Shown: positions 39,642-47,732, counted from the stretch's first letter. The stretch: DNA of 58,160 nucleotides from Microbacterium marinilacus (GCF_019753765.1 NZ_JAIJZW010000007.1:50061-108220); one strand, 5' to 3'. Numbers and translations: made by a program. Notes: generated by a model from the letters alone, not told the origin.

Positions 39642-40735
39642 CCGTCGTGGGGATCCCGGCGCTGGATCCGGACCACCGGCTGGTCGACCTGACCGCCGCG
39701 CTGCGGGAACGGGACCCGGACCTGCGCCTCGTCGTCGTCGACGACGGCAGCGCCGTAGCCGCCGCGCCGGTCTTCGCGTCCCTGGACGCCGCGGGCGTGA
39801 CCGTGCTCAGCCACCCCCGCAACCTCGGCAAGGGCGCCGCCCTGCGCACGCTGTTCGCGCACGCGCAGGCGGCGCATCCCGGCGACGCGGTGGTGACCGC
39901 CGACGCCGACGGCCAGCACGCGCCGGAGGACATCGTCCGCGTCGCCCGCGCGGCGGAACGGGCGGACGACGCCCTCGTGCTGGGCGTGCGCGCGTTCTCG
40001 GGGCCGTCGGCGCCGCCCGAGGTGCCCTGGCGCAGCCGTCTCGGCAACGCCGTCGCGGCGCGCCTGTTCGCGCTGGCGACGGGCGCGCGCGTCTCCGACA
40101 CCCAGACCGGGCTGCGCGGGCTGCCGGCAGGGGCCCTGCCGTGGGCGGCGGCGCTCCCCGGGGATCGCTTCGAGTACGAGGCGATCATGCTGCTGCGCGC
40201 CCGCCGCGCCGGCTTACAGCTCACCGAGCTGCCCATCCGCACGGTGTACCTCGACGAGAACCGCGGCTCGCACTTCCGGCCCGTGCGCGACTCGGTGCGG
40301 GTCGTGGCGCCGCTCGCGGCCTTCGTCGCCTCGTCGCTGCTGGCGGCGGCTCTCGACGCCCTGCTGCTCTGGCTGCTCGTCGCCACGACGGGATGGCTGC
40401 AGCTCGCGATCATCGGTGCGCGACTCGTGAGCGCGGCCGTGAACTTCGCCGTCAACCGGCTCTGGGTGTTCGGCACGGACCGCGAGCGCGCGCCGCTCGG
40501 CACCGAGCTGACGCGCTACGCGGCCCTGGCCGCCGCGGTGCTCGCCGCGAACGTCGCCCTGATGACCGGGCTCGACGCGCTGGGCGTGGGCCTGGTCGCC
40601 GCCAAGGCCATCACCGAGGCCTCGCTGTGGGCGGCCGGGTTCGCGGCGCAGCGGCTATGGGTGTTCGCCCGCCGTCCGGGCGAGCGCAGGTCGACCGCCG
40701 AGCGGATCCCTCGCGAACCCACGGTCCTGGCTTGA
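39638..40735 (+). CDS. GT2 glycosyltransferase fused to a GtrA-like membrane domain
   Basis: Residues 1-205 are a family 2 transferase of the dolichol-phosphate-mannose-synthase kind (LVVVDDGS, LGKGAALRTLF, TADADGQH, SDTQTGLRGLP). Residues about 215-345 form a GtrA-like bundle of four helices ending with FAAQRLWVFARR. Such proteins make and flip polyprenyl-phosphate sugars for cell-surface glycans. The ATG overlaps the upstream stop by 4 nt. Usually GT2 and GtrA are separate genes, so this is a compact fusion. Confidence 0.9.
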   Translation: MTVVGIPALDPDHRLVDLTAALRERDPDLRLVVVDDGSAVAAAPVFASLDAAGVTVLSHPRNLGKGAALRTLFAHAQAAHPGDAVVTADADGQHAPEDIVRVARAAERADDALVLGVRAFSGPSAPPEVPWRSRLGNAVAARLFALATGARVSDTQTGLRGLPAGALPWAAALPGDRFEYEAIMLLRARRAGLQLTELPIRTVYLDENRGSHFRPVRDSVRVVAPLAAFVASSLLAAALDALLLWLLVATTGWLQLAIIGARLVSAAVNFAVNRLWVFGTDRERAPLGTELTRYAALAAAVLAANVALMTGLDALGVGLVAAKAITEASLWAAGFAAQRLWVFARRPGERRSTAERIPREPTVLA

Positions 40736-40739
40736 TCGC

Positions 40740-40783
40740 GCCATAGGAGCGCCATAGAAACACCCGGTGAACTGCAGGTGAAC
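40740..40783 (-). promoter_or_regulatory. PHO-box-like array of four 11-bp direct repeats
   Basis: Read on the minus strand, four contiguous 11-mers follow each other without gap: GTTCACCTGCA, GTTCACCGGGT, GTTTCTATGGC and GCTCCTATGGC. The first two match the Streptomyces PhoP direct-repeat unit GTTCACC; the other two keep its G-T/C-T-C/T start. The array fills the space between the GT2-GtrA stop and the DUF4956 ribosome-binding site. Phosphate control of the downstream three genes is inferred. Confidence 0.7.
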
Positions 40784-40796
40784 GAAAGGCCGACAC

Positions 40797-41396
40797 ATGA
40801 CCGACTACACGATGCTCCTCGTAGATCTCGCCGCGATCACCCTGCTGACCACGGCCATCTACTTCCGCCGCCACCGCCGCCGCGACCTCATGGTCGCCTT
40901 CTTCGGCGTCAACGTCGGCGTCTTCGCCGTCTCCGCCGTCCTCGCCAGCGCGGAGGTGGCGCTCGGTCTCGGGCTCGGCCTGTTCGGCGTGCTGTCGATC
41001 ATCCGCCTGCGCTCGAGCGAGATCTCCCAGCGCGAGGTCGCCTACTACTTCGCCGCTCTCGCGATCGGCCTGATCACCGGCCTGTCGACGTCCTTCGACC
41101 TGCTCGCCACGGGCCTCGTCGGGCTCGTCATCGCGACCCTCGCGATCGCCGACCACCCCGCCCTGTTCTCCACGCACCGCCACCGGACGGTGCAGCTCGA
41201 CGAGGCGATCGCGGACGAGGACCGGCTGCGCGCGGTGCTCGAGGAGCGCCTCGGCGGCGAGATCCGCACGCTCTCGGTGCAGCACATCGACTTCGTGGAC
41301 GACACGACGCTCGTCGACGTCCGCTACCGCGCGGTGCCCCGTCCCGCCGAGGCCGGCACGCCGCAGGCCCGCCGTCACGAGGAGATCCCCGCATGA
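40797..41396 (+). CDS. DUF4956 membrane protein
   Basis: This 199-aa protein has about four hydrophobic segments in its first 110 residues, with the family motif GLGLFGVLSIIRLRSSEISQREVAYYF between helices, and a soluble C-terminal domain (RLRAVLEERLGGEIRTLSVQHIDFVDDTTLVDVRYR). DUF4956 genes are commonly found beside VTC-domain genes, as here. A channel or scaffold for the VTC protein is a fair guess but unproven. It follows the PHO-box-like array and overlaps the VTC gene by 4 nt. Confidence 0.88.
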   Translation: MTDYTMLLVDLAAITLLTTAIYFRRHRRRDLMVAFFGVNVGVFAVSAVLASAEVALGLGLGLFGVLSIIRLRSSEISQREVAYYFAALAIGLITGLSTSFDLLATGLVGLVIATLAIADHPALFSTHRHRTVQLDEAIADEDRLRAVLEERLGGEIRTLSVQHIDFVDDTTLVDVRYRAVPRPAEAGTPQARRHEEIPA

Positions 41397-42229
41397 TGCG
41401 CCGGCACGATGCCGCGGCACCCGACCCCCGGGACTTCGCCGCCCGCTTCCGACCGATCTCGCTCGACGACCTGGTCGCCGAGGCCGAGCTGCTGACACGG
41501 GTCGACCGCAAGTACCTGATGCCCGCCGACGCCGCGATGCGCGTGCTGGCCGACCTCGACGAGCGCACCCGCGTGCTCGAGATCGAGGGGGATCGCGGAT
41601 CCCGCTACGGCACGATGTACTTCGACACCCCCGACCTGCTGAGCTACCGTCTCGCGGCCCACGGCCGGCGCCGCCGGTTCAAGCTGCGCTCGCGCCACTA
41701 CGTCGACACCGACGCGGCCTTCCTCGAGATGAAGACCCGCGGCGGGCGCGGCACCACGGTCAAGGAGCGCATCCCCCACCCCGCCGACGCCGTGGACGAG
41801 CTCACGCCGGAGGGACGGGTCTACGCCGCGGAGGCCGTCGAGACGCTCGGGATGAGCGCGGCCGTCGCCGACGCCCTCGAGCCCACCCTGCACACGTCCT
41901 ACCGCCGCACGACGCTGCTGCTGCCGGACGGCGCCCGGGCGACCGTCGACACGGAGCTCGAGTGGCACGACGCATGGGGCGCGGAGCTGTGCCGCCCCGA
42001 CCTCGTGATCGTCGAGACGAAGTCGCCGTCGCGCGCCTCCTCCCTCGACGACCTGTTGCGCCGCCACGGGACGCGCCCCGTGGGCATCAGCAAGTTCGCC
42101 ACAGGGCTCGCCGCGCTGCGGCCCGAGCTCCCCTCCAACAAGTGGAACCGCGTGCTCAACCGGCACTTCCGCACCGCCCCCGCGCCCACCGGAGATCCCG
42201 GACGGGCCGAGAGAAAGGTCCTCGCATGA
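41393..42229 (+). CDS. VTC-domain (polyphosphate polymerase-type) protein
   Basis: This 278-aa protein has the triphosphate-tunnel fold of the VTC family. The basic tunnel residues expected for nucleotide and polyphosphate binding are visible: LLTRVDRKYLMP, the RRRRFKLRSRHY strand, AFLEMKTRGGRGTTVKERI and VIVETKSPSRASS with the terminal ISKF. Yeast Vtc4 makes polyphosphate from ATP with such a domain. No SPX domain or membrane helix is present, so the DUF4956 partner may anchor it. It overlaps both neighbours by ATGA junctions. Activity is inferred from the preserved basic residues. Confidence 0.88.
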   Translation: MMRRHDAAAPDPRDFAARFRPISLDDLVAEAELLTRVDRKYLMPADAAMRVLADLDERTRVLEIEGDRGSRYGTMYFDTPDLLSYRLAAHGRRRRFKLRSRHYVDTDAAFLEMKTRGGRGTTVKERIPHPADAVDELTPEGRVYAAEAVETLGMSAAVADALEPTLHTSYRRTTLLLPDGARATVDTELEWHDAWGAELCRPDLVIVETKSPSRASSLDDLLRRHGTRPVGISKFATGLAALRPELPSNKWNRVLNRHFRTAPAPTGDPGRAERKVLA

Positions 42230-43959
42230 ACGCCTCGAACCGCCGCCGCTCCCCCGCCCGGATCCGCTCGATCGCGGGTCTCGGCATCGCCTTCTCTCTG
42301 GCCGTGGCCACCCTGGCCGGCTGCTCGGCCGTCGCGGCGCAGGCCGGGGACGACAGCGCCTCGAGCTCGACCACGACGTCCACGATCGCGGCGGCCGCCG
42401 CGTCGGTGTCCACGGTCTCCGACGTGACCGCCGCGAACGACGACCAGACGGTCGTGAACGACGACGAGTGGTCGGAGGACGACGCCGTCGACGTGGACCT
42501 CTCCGACCCCTCGGGGGTCGAGGGGGTCACCGCGGAGGACGGGTCGGTGACGATCACCGAGGCGGGCGTCTACCGCCTGTCGGGGACGCTGGCCGGCACG
42601 GTGTCGGTCGAGGCACCCGAGGACGCGCTCGTCGTGCTGATCCTCGACGGGGTCGACATCTCGGCGGAGGACGCGCCCGCGATCCAGGTGGTCACGGCGG
42701 ACGACGCGGCGATCTTCCTCGCCGACGGGTCGACGAACACCGTGACCTCGACCGGCACGTACGCCGAGGACGCCGACGCGAACGCGGCGATCTGGTCGGA
42801 CGCCGACCTGACCGTCTCGGGCACCGGATCGCTCACGGTCGACGGCTCCGCGAACGACGGCATCACGTCGAAGGACGACCTGGTCGTGCTCTCGGGCACG
42901 CTCGACGTCACGGCCGCCGACGACGGCCTGCGCGGGAAGGACTCCCTCACCGTGCGCGGCGGCACCATCTCGATCGACGCGGGCGGCGACGGGCTGAACT
43001 CCGACCAGGACGACGACGAGACCCGCGGCTGGGTGCTGGTCGAGGGCGGCGAGCTCGACATCGTCGCCGGCAGCGACGGGATCGACGGGTTCACCGACGT
43101 GATCGTCACCGACGGCACGATCTCGATCGACGCGGAGGAGGGGATCGAGGGCGGCATCGTCGCGATCTCCGGCGGCACGATCGACATCACGTCCACGGAC
43201 GACGGCATCAACGGCTCGGCGGGCACGCCGGACACCTCGACGTCGGCCGACACGTCCACCACCGACACGTCCACCACCGACACGACGACGGACGGCACGA
43301 CGACCGACGACACGGGCTCGACCGCCGAGGGCCCCGCTCCCGAGGACGGCGCCGCGAGCGATCGGCAGCCGCCCGCGGACGGCGAGATGCCCTCGGGCGA
43401 GCCCCCGTCCGGCGAGATGCCCTCCGGCGAGATGCCCTCCGGCGGCGGTCCCGGTGGCGGCGGCATGGGCGGCGGGATGGAGGACTCCGGCGAGCTCGTG
43501 CTGATCGAGGGCGGCGAGATCGTCATCGACGCGCAGGGCGATGGCCTGGACTCCAACGGCTCGATGGAGATCACCGGCGGATCGGTGATCGTCTACGGCC
43601 CGACGAACGCCGGCAACGGCGCGCTCGACACGAACGGCGAGTTCACGATCTCCGGGGGCACGCTCCTCGCGCTGGGCTCGTCGGGCATGGCCGAGACGCC
43701 GTCGACGGACTCCGCGCAGGCGTGGGTCGGCGTCACGGCCTCCGGCTCCGCCGGGGCGACGGTCGACGTCCTCGACGAGGACGGCAACGCGGTCGCGTCC
43801 ACGGTCGCCGCCAAGGACTTCGAGACCGTCGTGTTCTCGAGCCCCGACGTGACGGACGGCGCCACCTACAGCGTGTCCGTCGACGGCGACGAGGCGGGGT
43901 CGGCCGAGACGGGTCAGGCCCTCGCCGGCGGGATGGGCGGCGGCGCTCCGCGCGGCTGA
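42226..43959 (+). CDS. Cthe_2159-type carbohydrate-binding lipoprotein
   Basis: This 577-aa lipoprotein (lipobox ATLAGC, Cys33) has a long right-handed beta-helix-like body made of turns such as GSVTITEAGVYRLSG, DLTVSGTGSLTVDGSANDGI, GGTISIDAGGDGLNSDQDD and GGEIVIDAQGDGLDSNGS. Asp-rich turns suggest Ca2+ sites. This fits the Cthe_2159/DUF4353 carbohydrate-binding family, known to bind cellulose and acidic polysaccharides. Residues about 330-418 are a Thr/Asp/Ser- then Gly/Pro/Met-rich linker that interrupts the helix. It is the last gene of the operon and should sit on the outer face of the membrane. Confidence 0.85.
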   Translation: MNASNRRRSPARIRSIAGLGIAFSLAVATLAGCSAVAAQAGDDSASSSTTTSTIAAAAASVSTVSDVTAANDDQTVVNDDEWSEDDAVDVDLSDPSGVEGVTAEDGSVTITEAGVYRLSGTLAGTVSVEAPEDALVVLILDGVDISAEDAPAIQVVTADDAAIFLADGSTNTVTSTGTYAEDADANAAIWSDADLTVSGTGSLTVDGSANDGITSKDDLVVLSGTLDVTAADDGLRGKDSLTVRGGTISIDAGGDGLNSDQDDDETRGWVLVEGGELDIVAGSDGIDGFTDVIVTDGTISIDAEEGIEGGIVAISGGTIDITSTDDGINGSAGTPDTSTSADTSTTDTSTTDTTTDGTTTDDTGSTAEGPAPEDGAASDRQPPADGEMPSGEPPSGEMPSGEMPSGGGPGGGGMGGGMEDSGELVLIEGGEIVIDAQGDGLDSNGSMEITGGSVIVYGPTNAGNGALDTNGEFTISGGTLLALGSSGMAETPSTDSAQAWVGVTASGSAGATVDVLDEDGNAVASTVAAKDFETVVFSSPDVTDGATYSVSVDGDEAGSAETGQALAGGMGGGAPRG

Positions 43960-44051
43960 CGCGATCGGTCCGCTCCGGTCGTCGATCGGCGGGCCGCCGA
44001 CCCCGAGAGACCCGGTCCGCCGAGCGCCTCCCCCTCGCGCCGCGGACCGGG

Positions 44052-44086
44052 CGACGCCCCGGCACCTCATGGTGACCGGGGCGTCG
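44052..44086 (+). terminator. Terminator of the VTC operon
   Basis: An 11-bp stem (44052-44062 with 44076-44086), a bulge and a further CACC/GGTG stem make a strong hairpin followed by TCTT. A second 10-bp inverted repeat lies just before it (44011-44020 with 44042-44051). Confidence 0.8.
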
Positions 44087-44139
44087 TCTTGCCGCGGCGC
44101 CCTCCATACGCGGCGCCCCGCGTCCGGTTGCCGCGCCCC

Positions 44140-44212
44140 TGCGACGGAGATACCGGCTACGACGGATCGGATCGCGCCACTGTGCTCCGAAGAAGGCGTG
44201 ATCTCCGTCGCA
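44140..44212. repeat. Palindromic element, copy C
   Basis: Perfect 12-bp arms (44140-44151 with 44201-44212) enclose about 49 bp. Read on the minus strand it aligns with copies A and B (GGAGATC, CGC, CGGAGC, GATCCGTCGT, TCTCC in the same order), with the GGAGAT-to-TCTCC span being 61 bp against 60 bp. It lies between the convergent VTC operon and the peptidase gene. Confidence 0.7.
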
Positions 44213-44254
44213 CACGCCCGTACCGGTGCGGCCGGGGCGCCGTCTTGCCGGGGC

Positions 44255-45553
44255 TCAGCCGAGCGGACCGCCCTCCGCGACGACCCGGTCGATGAGCGCG
44301 CGCACGATGCGCGGGTCCTGACGCAGCCCGTCGTGCTCGTACTCGTTCGTCACCCACAGGTGCGTGCTCGGCATCGCCCGAGCGGTGTCGTGCGCGTAGC
44401 CGAAGTCGACGTACATGTCGTCGAAGTACATCGCCGCGGCGACCGGCACCGCGTTGCGACGCAGCTGCTCGGCGTCGTACAGGCGGGGATGGTCCTCGCG
44501 ATCGGCGAGCGCGTGCGCGGCGTCGCGGAACGGACGCAGCGAGGCGATCTCGTCGTACATCCAGGGGAAGAACATCTCGCCGGTGAACGGCATGGGACGA
44601 CCGGCGGCGACCTCGTCGGCCGCGTCGAACCCGCCGAGCTCATGGCGCACCCGCTCGGCCGCCCAGGCCGTGGGTCCGTCGCCGTCGGCGTAGATCTCCT
44701 CCTGCAGCAGGGCGTACAGCGGAGCCGACCAGTGCTGCGTGTGGGCGTCGACCTCTGCCAGGAAGTGATCGCTCAGCACCCCCGGGCGTGAGAACGCCTC
44801 GTCGAGCAGCCAGTGCACGCGGTCGAAGCCGGGCTGGGTGCCGAACTCGATCCCGATCGTCTGCAACCGGCGGGCGGTGAGCCGGTCGCCGCTCGGCAGC
44901 CGCACGTCCGAGCCCTCGATCACCTCGACCACGCGGGCGAGCACGTCGGCGTCCTGCGGATGGCGGCGGTGGAACTCGGCGGTCTTCGCCGCGACGCGCG
45001 GCAGCGTGCGGCGGTAGACGTCGACGACGTGCGGCTCGAACGAGGTCAGGCCGCCGGTGACGTATGCGGCCGAGACCGCGTCGGGGTGGGACGACAGGTA
45101 GGTGAGCGTGAGGAACCCGCCGTAGCTCTGGCCGAGGGTCTGCCAACGCACACCGCCGAAGACCTCGCGACGGAGGTGCTCCAGGTCGGCGACGATCTGC
45201 TCGGCGCGGAAGAGCCGGATGTACGACGCGGCCTCGTCGGCGGTCATCCCCGCGATCGACGCCGCCTCCAGCCGCGTGGAGCGCCCCGTGCCGCGCTGGT
45301 CGAGCAGCAGCAGCCGGTGCGTCTTCAGCGCCTCGTCGATCCAGTCGCCGCCCGGCATCGGCCGCGGTCCCTTCCCACCGGGGCCGCCCTGCAGGAAGAC
45401 CAGAAGGGGCGCGTCCTGCCGGTCGACGTGCGCCACCTCGCGGGCGAACACCTCGATCGAGCGGGACGGGTCGGGCGCCGACCAGTCGAGCGGGACGGTC
45501 ACGGTGTGGTCCCGGATGACGCGGTCGCGCATGCGGAAGGAGGACGTCGTCAT
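44255..45553 (-). CDS. Alpha/beta hydrolase, prolyl aminopeptidase-like
   Basis: This 432-aa hydrolase has the peptidase family S33 features: PLLVFLQGGPGGKGPRP oxyanion loop, LLLLDQRGTGRST, and the nucleophile elbow GQSYGG, with a long lid and a C-terminal His-containing segment (NEYEHDGLRQDPRI). Proline iminopeptidases release N-terminal proline from peptides in the cytoplasm. The ATG at 45553 has a GGAG box; in-frame sequence before it is not conserved-looking. Substrate is not certain because S33 also includes esterases. Confidence 0.9.
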   Translation of the reverse strand: MTTSSFRMRDRVIRDHTVTVPLDWSAPDPSRSIEVFAREVAHVDRQDAPLLVFLQGGPGGKGPRPMPGGDWIDEALKTHRLLLLDQRGTGRSTRLEAASIAGMTADEAASYIRLFRAEQIVADLEHLRREVFGGVRWQTLGQSYGGFLTLTYLSSHPDAVSAAYVTGGLTSFEPHVVDVYRRTLPRVAAKTAEFHRRHPQDADVLARVVEVIEGSDVRLPSGDRLTARRLQTIGIEFGTQPGFDRVHWLLDEAFSRPGVLSDHFLAEVDAHTQHWSAPLYALLQEEIYADGDGPTAWAAERVRHELGGFDAADEVAAGRPMPFTGEMFFPWMYDEIASLRPFRDAAHALADREDHPRLYDAEQLRRNAVPVAAAMYFDDMYVDFGYAHDTARAMPSTHLWVTNEYEHDGLRQDPRIVRALIDRVVAEGGPLG

Positions 45554-45659
45554 GATGCTCCGTACGTGTTGAGAGGCCGACCTCGGCGAAGAGGTCGAGA
45601 TCGCGGTCCTTGTGCAGCAGCGTCGCATACGCCCGCGCTGCCCGGGCCCTGCCGGATGG

Positions 45660-46388
45660 TCAGCGTCCGCCGGCCACCCGCACCGTCGTCGCGGTGACGT
45701 AGGAGGCGCGGTCGCTCATCAGCCAGGCCACGGCGTCGGCGACCTCGCCGGCCGTGCCGGCCCTGCCGAGGGGGATGCCGGGCGCCATCCGGTCGATCCG
45801 GCCCGGGTCGCCCGTCCGCTCGTGCAGCTCCGTGGCGGTGAGGCCCGGCGCCACGGCGACGACGCGGATGCCGCGCGGCCCCACCTCGAGGCCGAGGCCC
45901 CTCGTGAGCGCGTCCACGCCGGCCTTCGCGGCCGCGTAGTGCACGTACTCGCCGGGCGAGCCGATGGTCGCCGCGCCCGACGACACGTTCACGATGACGC
46001 CGCCGGCGGCGAGCGCCGAGACCGCCGCGCGCGCGACGAGGGTCGGGCCGACGAGGTTCACGGCGTACGTGCGGCGGATCTCTTCGGCCGGCGTCTCGTC
46101 GAGCGGCGCGTACCGATAGGTGGCGCCCGCGTTGTTGACCACGCCGGTGAGGGTGCCGGCGCCCGCCGCGGCCGCGAACAGCGCCTCGATGCCCTCATCG
46201 TCGGCGACGTCCGCGCGGACGAGCGTGCAGAAGGCGCCGCGGGCGCGCACCCGCTCTGCCGTGCGCTCGGCGGCGCGATCGTCGCGCAGGTAGCCGAGCA
46301 CCAGGTCGTGGCCGTCCTCGGCGAGGCGCTCGGCGATCGCCGCGCCGATGCCGCGGGTGCCGCCGGTGATCAGGGTGAGATGGCGCAC
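45660..46388 (-). CDS. SDR-family oxidoreductase
   Basis: This 242-aa short-chain dehydrogenase has the NAD(P)-binding TGGTRGIGAAIAERL, NNAG, catalytic Ser in VNVSSGAATIG and YVHYAAAK (YxxxK). The C-terminus ATTVRVAGGR is FabG-like. It reduces or oxidises a carbonyl or hydroxyl substrate that cannot be named. It is not clearly in an operon with either neighbour. Confidence 0.92.
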   Translation of the reverse strand: MRHLTLITGGTRGIGAAIAERLAEDGHDLVLGYLRDDRAAERTAERVRARGAFCTLVRADVADDEGIEALFAAAAGAGTLTGVVNNAGATYRYAPLDETPAEEIRRTYAVNLVGPTLVARAAVSALAAGGVIVNVSSGAATIGSPGEYVHYAAAKAGVDALTRGLGLEVGPRGIRVVAVAPGLTATELHERTGDPGRIDRMAPGIPLGRAGTAGEVADAVAWLMSDRASYVTATTVRVAGGR

Positions 46389-46494
46389 GGGCGTCCTTCT
46401 GGTCGGGATCGGCGCCGGCGATCGGGGCCGGATGCCAGCGTAGCCGCGGGCTCTCCGGCCCCGCGCCGCCGCACGACCGGACGCGCGCGGGGGC

Positions 46495-47085
46495 TCAGTC
46501 CCGGACGGCGAGCACCCGGTCGACGAGGCCGTACTCGACCGCGGCCGCCGACGTGAAGACCCGGTCGCGATCGGTGTCGTGCCGCAGCTGCTCCCGCGTG
46601 CGACCGGTGTTCTCCGCGAGGATCTGCTCCATGTCGCCGCGCACCCGCACCAGCTCGTCGGCGTGCAGGATGAGATCGGGGATCGCCCCGCGGCTCTGCG
46701 CGCCGGGCTGATGCAGCACGACCCGCGCGTGCGGCAGCATCGCTCGCCGCCCGGCCTCTCCCGCGGCGAGCAGCACCGCGCCCGCTCCGACGGCCTGGCC
46801 GACGCAGGTCGTGGCCACCGCCGGGCGGATGAACCTCATCGTGTCGTGCACGGCGAGCATCGCGGACGGGTCGCCGCCCTCGCAGTTCACGTAGAGCTGG
46901 ATCTCCCGATCGGGGCTGTCGGCCTCGAGATGCAGCAGCTGCGCGATCAGCGTGTTGGCGACGCCCGCGTCGATCGCGGTGCCGAGGTAGACGACGCGCT
47001 CCGTCAGCAGCTCCGAGTACACGTCCATGATCCGCTCGCCGCGCGCGTCGCGCTTGATCACGTTCGGGATCGTGTAGGCGCTCAT
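46495..47085 (-). CDS. ClpP-family subunit lacking the catalytic serine
   Basis: This 196-aa ClpP homologue is ClpP2-like in sequence (YVNCEGGDPSAMLAVHDTM, PHARVVLHQPGA, HDTDRDRVFTSAAAVEYGLVD). Where active ClpPs have GQAAS, it reads CVGQAVGAGAVLLAAG, with Gly100 in place of the nucleophile serine. The His125 and the Asp region are kept. It should therefore be inactive alone and assemble with the active subunit encoded just upstream, whose stop it overlaps by 4 nt (ATGA). The chambered protease degrades unfolded or tagged proteins together with Clp ATPases. Confidence 0.88.
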   Translation of the reverse strand: MSAYTIPNVIKRDARGERIMDVYSELLTERVVYLGTAIDAGVANTLIAQLLHLEADSPDREIQLYVNCEGGDPSAMLAVHDTMRFIRPAVATTCVGQAVGAGAVLLAAGEAGRRAMLPHARVVLHQPGAQSRGAIPDLILHADELVRVRGDMEQILAENTGRTREQLRHDTDRDRVFTSAAAVEYGLVDRVLAVRD

Positions 47086-47720
47086 GCCGCCGCCTCCGTC
47101 GCACGGCCGCCGTCGGCGCTCAGCCCGATGCGGCTGCGCTGCTGCGGCATGACCTCGTGGAAGCCCTGGACGATGCCGTCGATGAACCCGTAGTCGAGCG
47201 CCTCGGCGGCCGTGTACCAGTGGTCGTGCAGCGAGTCCTCGAACACCCGCTCGACGCTCTGGCCCGTGTCCTCGGCGGTGAGCCCGAGCACCGTGTCGCG
47301 CATGTGCCGCAGATCGTCGGCCTGCAGCTCGACGTCCGCGGCCGTGCCGCCGATGCCGGCCGAGCCCTGATGCAGCAGGATGCGTGCGTGCGGCAGCGCG
47401 CGGCGCTTGCCGGGCGCGCCCGCCGTGAGCAGGAACTGGCCGGCGCTCGCGGCGAGCCCGATCGCGAGCGTCGAGACGTCGCAGGGCACGAGCCGCATGA
47501 TGTCGCGGATCGCCAGCATCGACGCGACGGATCCTCCGGGCGAGTGGATCCAGAGGGCGACGTCGGATACGGGGTCCTCCGCGGCGAGCGAGAGCAGCTG
47601 GGTCGCGAGAAGCGTGCCGTTGTCGTCGTCGAGCGCACCGTCGAGCACGAGCACCCGCCGGTGGAACAGCTCCCGCCTCGCCTCCGAGGTGAACTGGGGG
47701 ATCTTTCCTTCTTCTGCCAT
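47082..47720 (-). CDS. clpP: ClpP-family protease subunit, active-type
   Basis: This 212-aa ClpP has the intact nucleophile Ser92 (IGLAASAGQFLL) and His117 (PHARILLHQGSAG), and the oxyanion stretch IHSPGGSV. The ATG lies 6 nt after a CAGGCT hexamer. Two palindromes resembling PopR boxes are centred at -48 and -63. With the downstream Ser-less homologue it forms an operon like the Streptomyces clpP3-clpP4 unit, separate from the usual clpP1P2-clpX locus, which is not in this window. Confidence 0.93.
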   Translation of the reverse strand: MAEEGKIPQFTSEARRELFHRRVLVLDGALDDDNGTLLATQLLSLAAEDPVSDVALWIHSPGGSVASMLAIRDIMRLVPCDVSTLAIGLAASAGQFLLTAGAPGKRRALPHARILLHQGSAGIGGTAADVELQADDLRHMRDTVLGLTAEDTGQSVERVFEDSLHDHWYTAAEALDYGFIDGIVQGFHEVMPQQRSRIGLSADGGRATEAAA

Positions 47721-47726
47721 GGGCCC

Positions 47727-47732
47727 AGCCTG
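47727..47732 (-). promoter_or_regulatory. Leaderless -10 (CAGGCT) of the clpP pair
   Basis: CAGGCT on the minus strand is 6 nt from the ATG at 47720, which sets the inferred start of transcription for the -48 box position. Confidence 0.55.

Noticed and set aside
42345..42460. Short Ser/Thr/Ala codon repeats after the lipobox as a possible tandem-repeat array
   Set aside because: They are a normal low-complexity linker after the lipidation site; units are too irregular for a repeat array.
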